From positions 1 through 47,395 of the forward strand of contig JAEELE010000023.1 of assembly GCA_016288755.1 (NCBI GenBank): a DNA stretch of 47,395 nt, in the 5' to 3' direction. Within the stretch, counting starts at the first letter, position 1. Each line of letters opens with the position of its first letter. The position numbers and the translations under genes are program-made. Source of the stretch: Oscillospiraceae bacterium. GTDB lineage: Bacteria; Bacillota; Clostridia; Oscillospirales; Ruminococcaceae. The notes under the pieces are model-generated. The model was given only the letters and a program-made list of their open reading frames with translations. It did not search any database and had not been told where the DNA came from. Shown piece after piece: positions 37,571-44,634 of this stretch.

Positions 37571-39664
37571 TTACTCCTCGCCGGTCTCAGCCTTGACGGA
37601 GGCGACAACCTCGTCGAGCAGGTTGGAGGGCAGCGGATCGTAGCGCAGGAAGGTGAACGTGAATTCGCCCATGCCCTTTGCCACCTGTCTGAGATACATC
37701 GTGAAATCGTGCATCTCGCGCATCGGAACCTCTGCGGAGATGGTCGTCATGCCGGTCTCGCCCGGGGTCGGCTCCATGCCGAGCACCTTGCCGCGGCGCG
37801 TGCTCAGATTGCCCATGATCTCACCGGTCTTGTCATCCGGGATCGTGACGGAGAGCGAGCCGATCGGCTCAAGCATGATCGGGCTTGCCTGCTTCATGCC
37901 CTCCTTGAAGGCGAGCGAAGCGGCGATCTTGAACGCCATTTCCGAGGAATCGACCGGGTGATAGGAGCCGTCCAGCAGCGTCGCCTTGATGCCGATGACC
38001 GGGCAGCCTGCGAGCACGCCGCGCTCGACGGATTCCTGCAGACCCTTTTCGATCGCCGGGAAGAAATTCTTCGGGACGGAGCCGCCGAAGATCTTCTCCT
38101 CGAAGACGAGCGTTTCGCTGTCGCACGGCTCAAACTCGATCCACACATCACCGAACTGACCGTGACCGCCGGACTGCTTCTTGTGGCGTCCCTGCACCTT
38201 GTCGGTCTTCTTGCGGATGGTCTCCTTATAGGCGATGCGCGGCTCTGTCAGCAGAATGTCGACATTGAACTTGGTCTTGAGCTTTGCCTTGACGACATCG
38301 AGGTGCTGGTCGCCCAGACCGGAGAGCACGCGCTCCTTCGTGGTGGTGTCGAGGTCGTAGGAGAGCGAGCGGTCCTCCTCGAGGATCTTTGCAAGGCTCG
38401 TGCCGATCTTGGATTCGTCGCCCTGTGCGGTCGCCTTGACTGCCATGCGGTAGGTCGGGTTCGGATACTGCACCTGTGCAAACTTCACGACGCTGTCTGC
38501 TGTGCAGAGCGAATCGCCGGTGGTTGCGTTCAGCTTGGTCGCGATGACGATATCGCCCGCTGCTGCCGCGGAAATCTCGACCTGCTTCTTGCCGAGCATC
38601 GTGTAGAGCTTGCCGATGTGCTCGACTGCGCCGGTGGAGGCGTTGACGAGATCGCTGTCGGGTGTGAGCGTACCGCTGATGACCTTGATGAAGCTCATCT
38701 TGCCGAACGGATCGGCGACGGTGCGGAAGACGAACGCCGCGACGGGTGCTGCCGGGTCGACCCTGACCTCGATTTCCTTGCCGTCAGCGTCCTCTGCCTT
38801 GATCGCAGAAGCTGCGGTCGGGTCGGGCATATACTTGAGGAACTCAAGCAGCAGGTCGCAGCCTGCGGGATTCGTGCACGAAACGGTGAACACCGGATAT
38901 GCCGAGCCGTTGCGCATTGCCTCGTGGATGCCGTGGGAGATTTCCTCCTGTGTGAACGGCTCCTCCATGAAGAACTTTTCCATCAGCTCGTCATCGGTCT
39001 CTGCGACTGCCTCGGAAAGCCCGGAGAGCAGGTCCTCGGCGGTGATGCCCTCCTTGTCGTTCAGCGTGATGCCCTGTGCATCGGCAGCGACGGAGGCGCC
39101 CTTCTTGTCATAGGTGTAGGACTTCATTCTGCCGAGGTGCACGAGCGACTTGAACTGACCGCCTGCGATCTCCGGGACGATGACCGGGCAGACCTTCGCG
39201 CCGAACTCCTCCTTCATGGAGTTGAGCACCGAATAGAAATCCTGATTGGGGTCGTCGATCTTGGTGACGACGAAGAGGATGTGCTTGCCCTGCCTGACGG
39301 CAGCGCGGAACGCCTTGATCGTGCCGACGTGGATGCCGGACTTTGCCGAGACGCAGATGATGACGGTATCACCTGCAAAGACGCCCTCGTTGGTGGCTGC
39401 TGCGAAGTCGAGCAGACCCGGCACGTCGATCAGGTTGATTTTATAGTCGCTGTATTCAAAATTCGCGAGCGAAAGGTTGATCGAATACTTGCGCTTGATC
39501 TCCTCGGGGTCAAAGTCGCAGACCGTGTTGCCGTCTGCAGCCTTGCCGATGCGGTCGATGATGCCTGCGCGGTAGAGCAGCGCCTCCGCGAGTGCGGTCT
39601 TGCCGCAGCCGCTGTGACCGGTGAGAACGATGTTTTTGATCTTTGCTGTGTCGATGGTTTTCAA
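37571..39664 (-). CDS. Elongation factor G-like translational GTPase
   Basis: A 697-residue protein starting from TTG at 39664, which has AAGGAG 9 nt upstream. The GTPase domain shows GHSGCGKT (P-loop), RKYSINLSL (switch I Thr region altered), DVPG and TKID (G4). EF-G domains II-V follow, with GRHKKQSGGHGQFGDVWIEFEP and the C-terminal PGETGMTTISAEVPMREMHDFTMYLRQVAKGMGEFTFTFLRYDPLP. It belongs to the paralogue group annotated elongation factor G-like, distinct from the main fusA of the str operon. It may act in ribosome recycling, stress translation or tetracycline-type protection. It is monocistronic, with its own promoter and terminator. Confidence 0.9.
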   Translation of the reverse strand: MKTIDTAKIKNIVLTGHSGCGKTALAEALLYRAGIIDRIGKAADGNTVCDFDPEEIKRKYSINLSLANFEYSDYKINLIDVPGLLDFAAATNEGVFAGDTVIICVSAKSGIHVGTIKAFRAAVRQGKHILFVVTKIDDPNQDFYSVLNSMKEEFGAKVCPVIVPEIAGGQFKSLVHLGRMKSYTYDKKGASVAADAQGITLNDKEGITAEDLLSGLSEAVAETDDELMEKFFMEEPFTQEEISHGIHEAMRNGSAYPVFTVSCTNPAGCDLLLEFLKYMPDPTAASAIKAEDADGKEIEVRVDPAAPVAAFVFRTVADPFGKMSFIKVISGTLTPDSDLVNASTGAVEHIGKLYTMLGKKQVEISAAAAGDIVIATKLNATTGDSLCTADSVVKFAQVQYPNPTYRMAVKATAQGDESKIGTSLAKILEEDRSLSYDLDTTTKERVLSGLGDQHLDVVKAKLKTKFNVDILLTEPRIAYKETIRKKTDKVQGRHKKQSGGHGQFGDVWIEFEPCDSETLVFEEKIFGGSVPKNFFPAIEKGLQESVERGVLAGCPVIGIKATLLDGSYHPVDSSEMAFKIAASLAFKEGMKQASPIMLEPIGSLSVTIPDDKTGEIMGNLSTRRGKVLGMEPTPGETGMTTISAEVPMREMHDFTMYLRQVAKGMGEFTFTFLRYDPLPSNLLDEVVASVKAETGEE

Positions 39665-39744
39665 ACAGATTCACTCCTTAAATGCTCCGTCGCAGGCGGT
39701 CCCTTGCAGACACGCATTCGCCCGCGCGGAAAAATGATACTCTT

Positions 39745-39773
39745 ATTATACCATGTGTCAAAATGTCTTGCAA
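39745..39773 (-). promoter_or_regulatory. Promoter of the EF-G-like gene
   Basis: Minus strand: TTGCAA (39768-39773), 17 bp, extended -10 TGG TATAAT (39745-39750). Confidence 0.75.
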
Positions 39774-39879
39774 GTGTCAATTTCATTTTCAGCATTATCA
39801 CGGTTTTCGGGCGCGAACTTTGTGCATTCTATACAATAATATTTGACGAAAACAGCGCACGCAACCGGCTCGCATCCGA

Positions 39880-40019
39880 GTCAGCACAAAAGCAGAAGTG
39901 ACGGAACAACTCCTCACTCCTCACTGCTCACTCCGGACCTGACCTTCTGCCTCCTCCCTGCTGCCTGCTCCCTCTTCCCCGTTTCGCCGCGGGCTTCCGG
40001 GCAGACGGAACGCCCCCGG
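39880..40019. repeat. Mosaic repeat fragment
   Basis: AGCAGAAGTGACGGAAC, AACTCCTCACTCCTCACTGC, CTGCCTCCTCCCTGCTGCC and TGCTCCCTCTTCCCC in the outer-end order. It ends next to the stop codon of the membrane glycosyltransferase gene. No gene is seen in 39774-40019. Confidence 0.7.
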
Positions 40020-41225
40020 TCAAGCCGGAGGCGTGTGTTCAGGATTCGGGCTTTGCTGCGGCTTTTCGGCGCCGAGCGCCTCCCGCCAGAGCATACAGAG
40101 CATACAGAGCACTGCCGAGCTGAGCAGCGTCAGCCAGCGCAGATCGGGGCGCTCCTTGCTGAAGAGGTTCCCGTAGATGCCGATGCCCGCACAGAACTGC
40201 GAGACCGGCAGCATCCAGAGCGCTTTGGGTCTGCACATGATGACGAGCACCAGCAGCAGCTCCGAGGTGAAGTAATAGCGCTCGTGCATGAAGGGCAGCA
40301 GATACGGAACTGCCATGCAGGAGACCGCCGCCGCCGTGACCGTCTCAAAGACCGTCACCCTGCCGGGCGGATTGTGCATCGCGCCGTACCAGACATAGCA
40401 GAGCATGACGGCACCGGCGAAGAAGACGCCCGCCTGCCCGAGCTCGGGCTGTTTGACGTCGATCAGCAGCGTCCAGACATTCGGCAGTGCCATGTTCAGC
40501 ATGCCGTACTGCCCCGCCTGCCGGAAATAGACCGTCAGCAGGTTGAGGAAGCTCCCGCCCGCGAAGAGCGCCGGCAGAATCATGACGACATAGATCACCG
40601 GCACCAGCAGAATGCTGCGCAGCCGGAGCTTTTTGCGCATCAGCATCACCATCACAAAGGGTGCGAAGAACACCGCCTGCAGCTTCACCGCAAATGCCAT
40701 GCCGAACATCGCCATAGAGAGCATATCGCGCTCCTTCAGCAGATAGAAGAGCGACATGATGATGAAGCAGGTGTAGATGCCGTCGCACTGCCCCCATGCC
40801 GCCGAATTGCACAGCACCGAGGGCAGGCAGAAGCATGCAGCATAGGTGATGAGCGGCTTGGCGCTGCCGGGGAAGGCGAGTGCGGCAATCCTTGCGGCAT
40901 AGACCGCGCCGACGAACTCGAAAATCCCCGAGAAGACCTTGATGCCGGGCACCGCGGGAATGTGACAGGTCGTGAGGAATGCGAGGAAATAGCGGTAAAA
41001 CGGCGTATAATCGCCGATATCCATGCCGACTGCCCGGATGCCGCCGTTGTCGCGGATGGTCTCATACCACGGGATCAGGAAATGCTCGAGGTCCCAAGAG
41101 GAGAGCGGGAAGAGCAATGCCCGTGCGATGATGCCGCAGAGCGTGACCGCGGCATAGAACATCAGCTCCGTCTCCGTGACCGGATAGGATTTCGGCGGGC
41201 GGACAGCAGGCTTTTTCGGCTTCAC
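40020..41225 (-). CDS. Polytopic membrane glycosyltransferase (GT-C, mannosyltransferase-like)
   Basis: A 401-residue protein with about ten transmembrane helices. The first outer loop has LSSWDLEHFLIPWYETIRDNGGIRAVGMDIGDYTPFYRYFLAFLT, with the Asp expected for GT-C catalysis. Helix ends carry CNSAAWGQCDGIYTCFIIMSLFYLL and LLPFMHERYYFTSELLLVLV, typical of DUF2029/GT87 or mannosyltransferase-like proteins that use polyprenyl-phosphate sugars. The start overlaps the serS stop by 4 nt, so it is translated from the serS mRNA, which is an unusual pairing. The acceptor is unknown, but cell-wall polymer or glycoprotein glycosylation is likely. The Pro-rich tail (EKPQQSPNPEHTPPA) is probably cytoplasmic. 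Confidence 0.8.
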   Translation of the reverse strand: MKPKKPAVRPPKSYPVTETELMFYAAVTLCGIIARALLFPLSSWDLEHFLIPWYETIRDNGGIRAVGMDIGDYTPFYRYFLAFLTTCHIPAVPGIKVFSGIFEFVGAVYAARIAALAFPGSAKPLITYAACFCLPSVLCNSAAWGQCDGIYTCFIIMSLFYLLKERDMLSMAMFGMAFAVKLQAVFFAPFVMVMLMRKKLRLRSILLVPVIYVVMILPALFAGGSFLNLLTVYFRQAGQYGMLNMALPNVWTLLIDVKQPELGQAGVFFAGAVMLCYVWYGAMHNPPGRVTVFETVTAAAVSCMAVPYLLPFMHERYYFTSELLLVLVIMCRPKALWMLPVSQFCAGIGIYGNLFSKERPDLRWLTLLSSAVLCMLCMLWREALGAEKPQQSPNPEHTPPA

Positions 41226-42508
41226 TTCTTCGGAACAAGGCGCTCCTTGCCGCCCATGTAGGGACGGAGCACCTCCGGGATCGTGACGGAGCCGTCAGCC
41301 TGATAGTGGTTCTCGAGCAGTGCGATCAGCATTCTCGGGGGCGCGACGACGGTGTTGTTGAGCGTGTGCACGAGATAAGTGCCCTTTTCGCCCTTGGTGC
41401 GGATCTTCAGTCTGCGCGCCTGTGCGTCGCCGAGGTTCGAGCAGGAGCAGACCTCAAAATACTTCTGCTGGCGCGGGCTCCATGCCTCGATATCGCAGGA
41501 CTTGACCTTGAGGTTTGCGAGGTCGCCCGAGCAGCACTCGAGCTGGCGTACCGGGATCTCCATCGAACGGAAGAGCTCGACCGAGAGCTTCCACATTTTG
41601 TTGTACCAGTCCATCGAATCCTCCGGCTTGCAGAGCACGATCATCTCCTGCTTTTCAAACTGGTGGATGCGGTACACGCCGCGCTCCTCGAGCCCGTGCG
41701 AGCCAATCTCCTTGCGGAAGCAGGGCGAATAGGAGGTCAGCGTCAGCGGCAGCGATGCCTCATCGACGATCTGCCCGACAAAGCGCCCAATCATCGTATG
41801 CTCGGAGGTGCCGATCAGATAGAGGTCCTCGCCCTCGATCTTGTACATCATCGCCTCCATTTCCTCGAAGCTCATGACGCCCTCGACGATGCTCCTGTGC
41901 ATCATGAACGGCGGGATCATGTAGGTGAAGCCGTGATCGATCATGAAATCTCTCGCATAGGCGAGCACAGCCTCGTGCAGGCGTGCGATATCGCCCATGA
42001 GGTAATAGAAGCCCGTGCCCGCGACTCTGCCGGCGGAATCCTTGTCGAGACCGCTGAGTGCGGTCATGATCTCTGCGTGATAGGGAATCTCATAATCCGG
42101 CACGACCGGCTCGCCGAAGCGCTCGACCTCGACATTCTCGGAATCGTCCTTGCCGATCGGCACGGAGGGGTCGATCATCTGCGGGATGCGCTTCATGATC
42201 TCGTCGAGCTTGACAGAGAGCTCGTCCATGAGCGTCTCCTGCTCCTTCATGGTGGCAGCGTCCGCCTTGACCTGTGCGCGGATGGCGTCAGCCTCCTCCT
42301 TTTTGCCCTCCTTCATCAGAATCGGGACCTGTGCGGAGAGCTTGTTGCGCTCGGCGCGGATCGCTTCGGATCTGTGCTTGGCGTCCATGATCTGTGCATA
42401 GAGCGCGGCTGCCTCGTCGACCAGCGGCAGCTTGTCCTCCTGAAACTTCTTGCGGATGTTCTCCTTGACCGCTTCCTTGTTGTTAATCAGAAATTTAATA
42501 TCGAGCAT
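41222..42508 (-). CDS. serS: Seryl-tRNA synthetase
   Basis: A 428-residue class II synthetase charging tRNA-Ser and tRNA-Sec. The ATG at 42508 is preceded by AGAGGAAAC, and the longer frame to 42598 would include the promoter. The N-terminal coiled-coil arm (MLDIKFLINNKEAVKENIRKKF through AIRAERNKLSAQVPILMKEGKKEEADAIRAQ) reads the long variable arm of tRNA-Ser. Motif 2 is FRKEIGSHGLEERGVYRIHQFEKQEM, and motif 3 lies in NNTVVAPPRMLIALLENHYQADGSVTIPEVLRPYMGG. The serine pocket segment ECCSGDLANLKVKSCDIEAW is present. The 5' leader is too short for a T-box. It is followed by the coupled glycosyltransferase gene. Confidence 0.97.
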   Translation of the reverse strand: MLDIKFLINNKEAVKENIRKKFQEDKLPLVDEAAALYAQIMDAKHRSEAIRAERNKLSAQVPILMKEGKKEEADAIRAQVKADAATMKEQETLMDELSVKLDEIMKRIPQMIDPSVPIGKDDSENVEVERFGEPVVPDYEIPYHAEIMTALSGLDKDSAGRVAGTGFYYLMGDIARLHEAVLAYARDFMIDHGFTYMIPPFMMHRSIVEGVMSFEEMEAMMYKIEGEDLYLIGTSEHTMIGRFVGQIVDEASLPLTLTSYSPCFRKEIGSHGLEERGVYRIHQFEKQEMIVLCKPEDSMDWYNKMWKLSVELFRSMEIPVRQLECCSGDLANLKVKSCDIEAWSPRQQKYFEVCSCSNLGDAQARRLKIRTKGEKGTYLVHTLNNTVVAPPRMLIALLENHYQADGSVTIPEVLRPYMGGKERLVPKK

Positions 42509-42569
42509 AAGTGTTTCCTCTTTTCGTCTGCATGAAATGAATGCCGGCAGCGTGCCGACTGTCCACATT

Positions 42570-42598
42570 ATTATAGCACATCTTCCCGAAAAATGCAA
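42570..42598 (-). promoter_or_regulatory. serS promoter
   Basis: Minus strand: TTGCAT (42593-42598), 17 bp, extended -10 TGC TATAAT (42570-42575). Confidence 0.78.
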
Positions 42599-42616
42599 GC
42601 GGCATGCGCTCTATCG

Positions 42617-42659
42617 CCAAAATCCCCGGCGGGTGCAGCTTTGCCGTTCCGCCGGGGAT
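42617..42659 (-). terminator. Terminator of the aminotransferase gene
   Basis: Minus strand: ATCCCCGGCGG, 16-nt loop, CCGCCGGGGAT, then TTTGG. It lies 14 nt after the stop codon. Confidence 0.8.
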
Positions 42660-42673
42660 AATCTGTGCCGGGA

Positions 42674-43954
42674 TTACTGCATCTGCTCCAGCGCGGCGAG
42701 CTTCACGCAGAGGCAGAAGAGCTCCATTGCCTGCGCCAGCTCCTCCGGGGAGGGATAGGTCGGCGCAATGCGGATGTTGCTGTCGTCGGGGTCGTTGTGA
42801 TAGGGAAAGGTCGCGCCCGCGCCGGTCAGCGTGACGCCGCCCTCCTTGCAGAGCTGCACGATGCGCTTTGCCGTGCCGTTGGGAGCATTGAACGAGACAA
42901 AGTAGCCGCCCTCGGGCTTGGTCCAGCTGCCGATGCCGAGCGGCGCGATCTCCCGTTCGAGGGTCTCGAGCACGACCGCGAATTTCGGCGCCAGAATCGC
43001 ACGGTGCTTCTCCATGTGCGCGCGCATGCTGTCCGCGTCGCCGAAGAAGCGCACATGGCGCAGCTGGTTGGTCTTGTCAAAGCCGATGGTCTGGATGCCC
43101 AGATGCTTTTCAAGCTCGTCGAGGTTGGCGCGGGAGGTGTTGAGTGCCGCGACGCCGGCGCCCGGGAAGGTGATCTTCGAGGTCGACACAAACTGATAGA
43201 AGAGCCCGTCGCTGCCCGCCTCTGCACATGCCTGACTGATGGTCAGCGGCTTTGGGGGCTGCGCGACCAGATGGTGCACGCAGTAGGCGTTGTCCCAGAA
43301 AATGCGGAAATCCTTTGCGGCGGGCTTTAATGCGGCGAATGCGCGCACGGTGTCGTCGCTGTAGACGATGCCGGTCGGGTTCGTGTAGACCGGCACGCAC
43401 CAGATGCCCTTGACCGCCGGGTCATTCTCAACATATTCGCGCACGAGTGCCATATCCGGACCGCCTTCGCCGGTCGGAATGTTGATCATCTCGACGCCGA
43501 AATACTCGGTCAGCGCGAAATGGCGGTCATAGCCGGGCACGGGGCAGAGGAATTTCACGGTGCCCTGCTGCGACCACGGCTTGCAGCCTGCGATGCCCTT
43601 GACATAGGCGATCTGGAGACATGCGAACATCAGCTCAAGGCTGGAGTTGCCGCCGATGAACATTTCCTCCGGCTTTGCGCCGATGAGGTCGGCAAAGAGC
43701 TTTTTCGCCTCGGTGATGCCGGAGAGCAGCCCGTAGTTGCGGGTGTCGTCGCCGCTCTCGGAGATCGGGTCGGCGTCGGCAGGGAGGGCGTTCAGCAGCC
43801 CCATCGTGATATCGAGCTGCTCGGGACCGGGCTTGCCGCGCGCCATGTTGAGCTTCAGCTTCTTTGCCTGAAAGGCGTCGTAGGCGGCTTTCGTGTCACG
43901 GAGCAGCGCCGAAAGCTCTTCGGCGGTGCAGTCCTGCAGGCGTTTTTGTTCCAT
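42674..43954 (-). CDS. PLP-dependent aminotransferase, aspartate aminotransferase type Ic-like
   Basis: A 426-residue class I/II aminotransferase. Start ATG 43954 has AAAGGATGA upstream; the in-frame ATG at 43966 lies inside that site and is rejected. The sequence begins MEQKRLQDCTAEELSALLRDTKAAYDAFQAKKLKLNMARGKPGPEQL, the pattern of the long bacterial aspartate aminotransferases related to MocR-type domains. The motifs NYGLLSGITEAKKLFADLIG, GGNSSLELMF, VPVYTNPTG and IFWDNAYCVHH are present, with the Schiff-base Lys in VSTSKITFPGAG. It transfers the amino group between aspartate and 2-oxoglutarate in the cytoplasm. An inverted repeat in the 5' leader (43991-44017) may control it. Confidence 0.9.
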   Translation of the reverse strand: MEQKRLQDCTAEELSALLRDTKAAYDAFQAKKLKLNMARGKPGPEQLDITMGLLNALPADADPISESGDDTRNYGLLSGITEAKKLFADLIGAKPEEMFIGGNSSLELMFACLQIAYVKGIAGCKPWSQQGTVKFLCPVPGYDRHFALTEYFGVEMINIPTGEGGPDMALVREYVENDPAVKGIWCVPVYTNPTGIVYSDDTVRAFAALKPAAKDFRIFWDNAYCVHHLVAQPPKPLTISQACAEAGSDGLFYQFVSTSKITFPGAGVAALNTSRANLDELEKHLGIQTIGFDKTNQLRHVRFFGDADSMRAHMEKHRAILAPKFAVVLETLEREIAPLGIGSWTKPEGGYFVSFNAPNGTAKRIVQLCKEGGVTLTGAGATFPYHNDPDDSNIRIAPTYPSPEELAQAMELFCLCVKLAALEQMQ

Positions 43955-43990
43955 ATCGTGGATCATCCTTTCTGTGCATACAGTATCATG

Positions 43991-44017
43991 CAACTGCCCG
44001 CCACTGACGGACAGTTG
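43991..44017 (-). promoter_or_regulatory. Inverted repeat in the aminotransferase 5' leader
   Basis: CAACTGCCCG-CCACTGA-CGGACAGTTG has 10-bp arms with one mismatch. It starts about 10 nt after the predicted transcription start and ends 36 nt before the ATG. It may be an operator or an RNA hairpin. Confidence 0.55.
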
Positions 44018-44033
44018 TCCTTTGCATAGCTAT

Positions 44034-44062
44034 ATTGTAGCACAATTCCGTAGTTTTGTCAA
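44034..44062 (-). promoter_or_regulatory. Promoter of the aminotransferase gene
   Basis: Minus strand: TTGACA (44057-44062), 17 bp, extended -10 TGC TACAAT (44034-44039). Confidence 0.8.
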
Positions 44063-44079
44063 GCCCGGAGCCCTGCGAG

Positions 44080-44329
44080 AGAATGCGGAATGAGAAGTGA
44101 GAAATAGCGAGACGGGGAGGAGGGGGAGGGAGGAGGGAGGAGGGAGGAGGGAGGAGGGAGGAGGGAGAAGGGAGAAGGGAGAAGGGAGAAGGGAGCAGGG
44201 AGAAGGGAGGAGGGAGCAGGGAGGAGGGAGCAGGGAGAAGGGAGCAGGGAGGAGGTCAAGTTAGCAGTTAGGAGTGAGGAGTGAGGAGTTGTTCCGTTAC
44301 CGTTGCTTCTGCTGATTGAAAGATATTTT
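44080..44329. repeat. Mosaic repeat copy A5 with an expanded purine tract
   Basis: AATGCGGAATGAGAAGTGAG, then about 145 nt of almost pure purine on the plus strand (44108-44252) made of GGAGGGA, GGAGAAGGGA and GGAGCAGGGA units. TCAAGTTAGCAGTTAGGAGT, GAGGAGTTGTTCCGTTACC and TTGCTTCTGCTGATTGAAAG follow. The same GGAGGGA module has only two to four units in other copies. Confidence 0.85.
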
Positions 44330-44440
44330 GAGAGTATCGCGTCTCAAGAAGGCGCTTTGGCGCCGTGCGTCGCGCAAATTGGGTGAGGATGCAAAACGGC
44401 TCGCGGAGCCAAATTGCCAGCCCGGGCTCCGGGCTCCGGG
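44330..44440 (+). repeat. Module B repeat
   Basis: TATCGCGTCTCAAGAAGGCG, CTTTGGCGCCGTGCGTCGCG, CAAATTGGGTGAGGATGCAA and GCCAAATTGCCAGCCCGGGC. It matches 14725-14833 and, inverted, 7549-7641. It ends a few nt before a -35 box. Confidence 0.8.
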
Positions 44441-44444
44441 CTGC

Positions 44445-44473
44445 TTGACAAATCGGGGCGAATCGGATATAAT
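44445..44473 (+). promoter_or_regulatory. Promoter of the CNNM/CorC gene
   Basis: Consensus TTGACA (44445-44450), 17 bp, TATAAT (44468-44473). The repeat directly abuts the -35 box. The 5' leader to the ATG is about 155 nt and includes another short repeat scrap. Confidence 0.82.
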
Positions 44474-44529
44474 CATACTGGATATGTGTATGCATATTAG
44501 AGGTTAGAGGGTAGATGATTAGAAGCTGC

Positions 44530-44590
44530 CCGGTTCACGGAACGACTCCTCACTGCTCACTCCTCGCTTCTCATTTCCCGCTTTCTCCTT
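44530..44590. repeat. Short mosaic repeat scrap in the CNNM leader
   Basis: CCGGTTCACGGAACGACTCC, TCACTGCTCACTCCTCGC and TTCTCATTTCCCGC, the outer-end module. It would be transcribed in the 5' leader. Confidence 0.6.
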
Positions 44591-44634
44591 AAAGGGGAAA
44601 GGAACATAACCGACAGAAAGGACACACTATTTAT

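Noticed and set aside
37709-39901. 730-codon plus-strand ORF opposite the EF-G-like gene
   Set aside because: It is a high-GC shadow frame on the antisense strand of a gene with clear GTPase motifs. It has no ribosome binding site and its composition is not protein-like.
42509-42673. T-box leader for serS
   Set aside because: The predicted start is only about 55 nt before the ATG, too short for a T-box, and no T-box consensus is seen.
44108-44252. Possible CRISPR array in the purine-rich repeats
   Set aside because: The units are 7-10 nt without spacers of unique sequence, and no cas gene is near. It is a tandem simple repeat.
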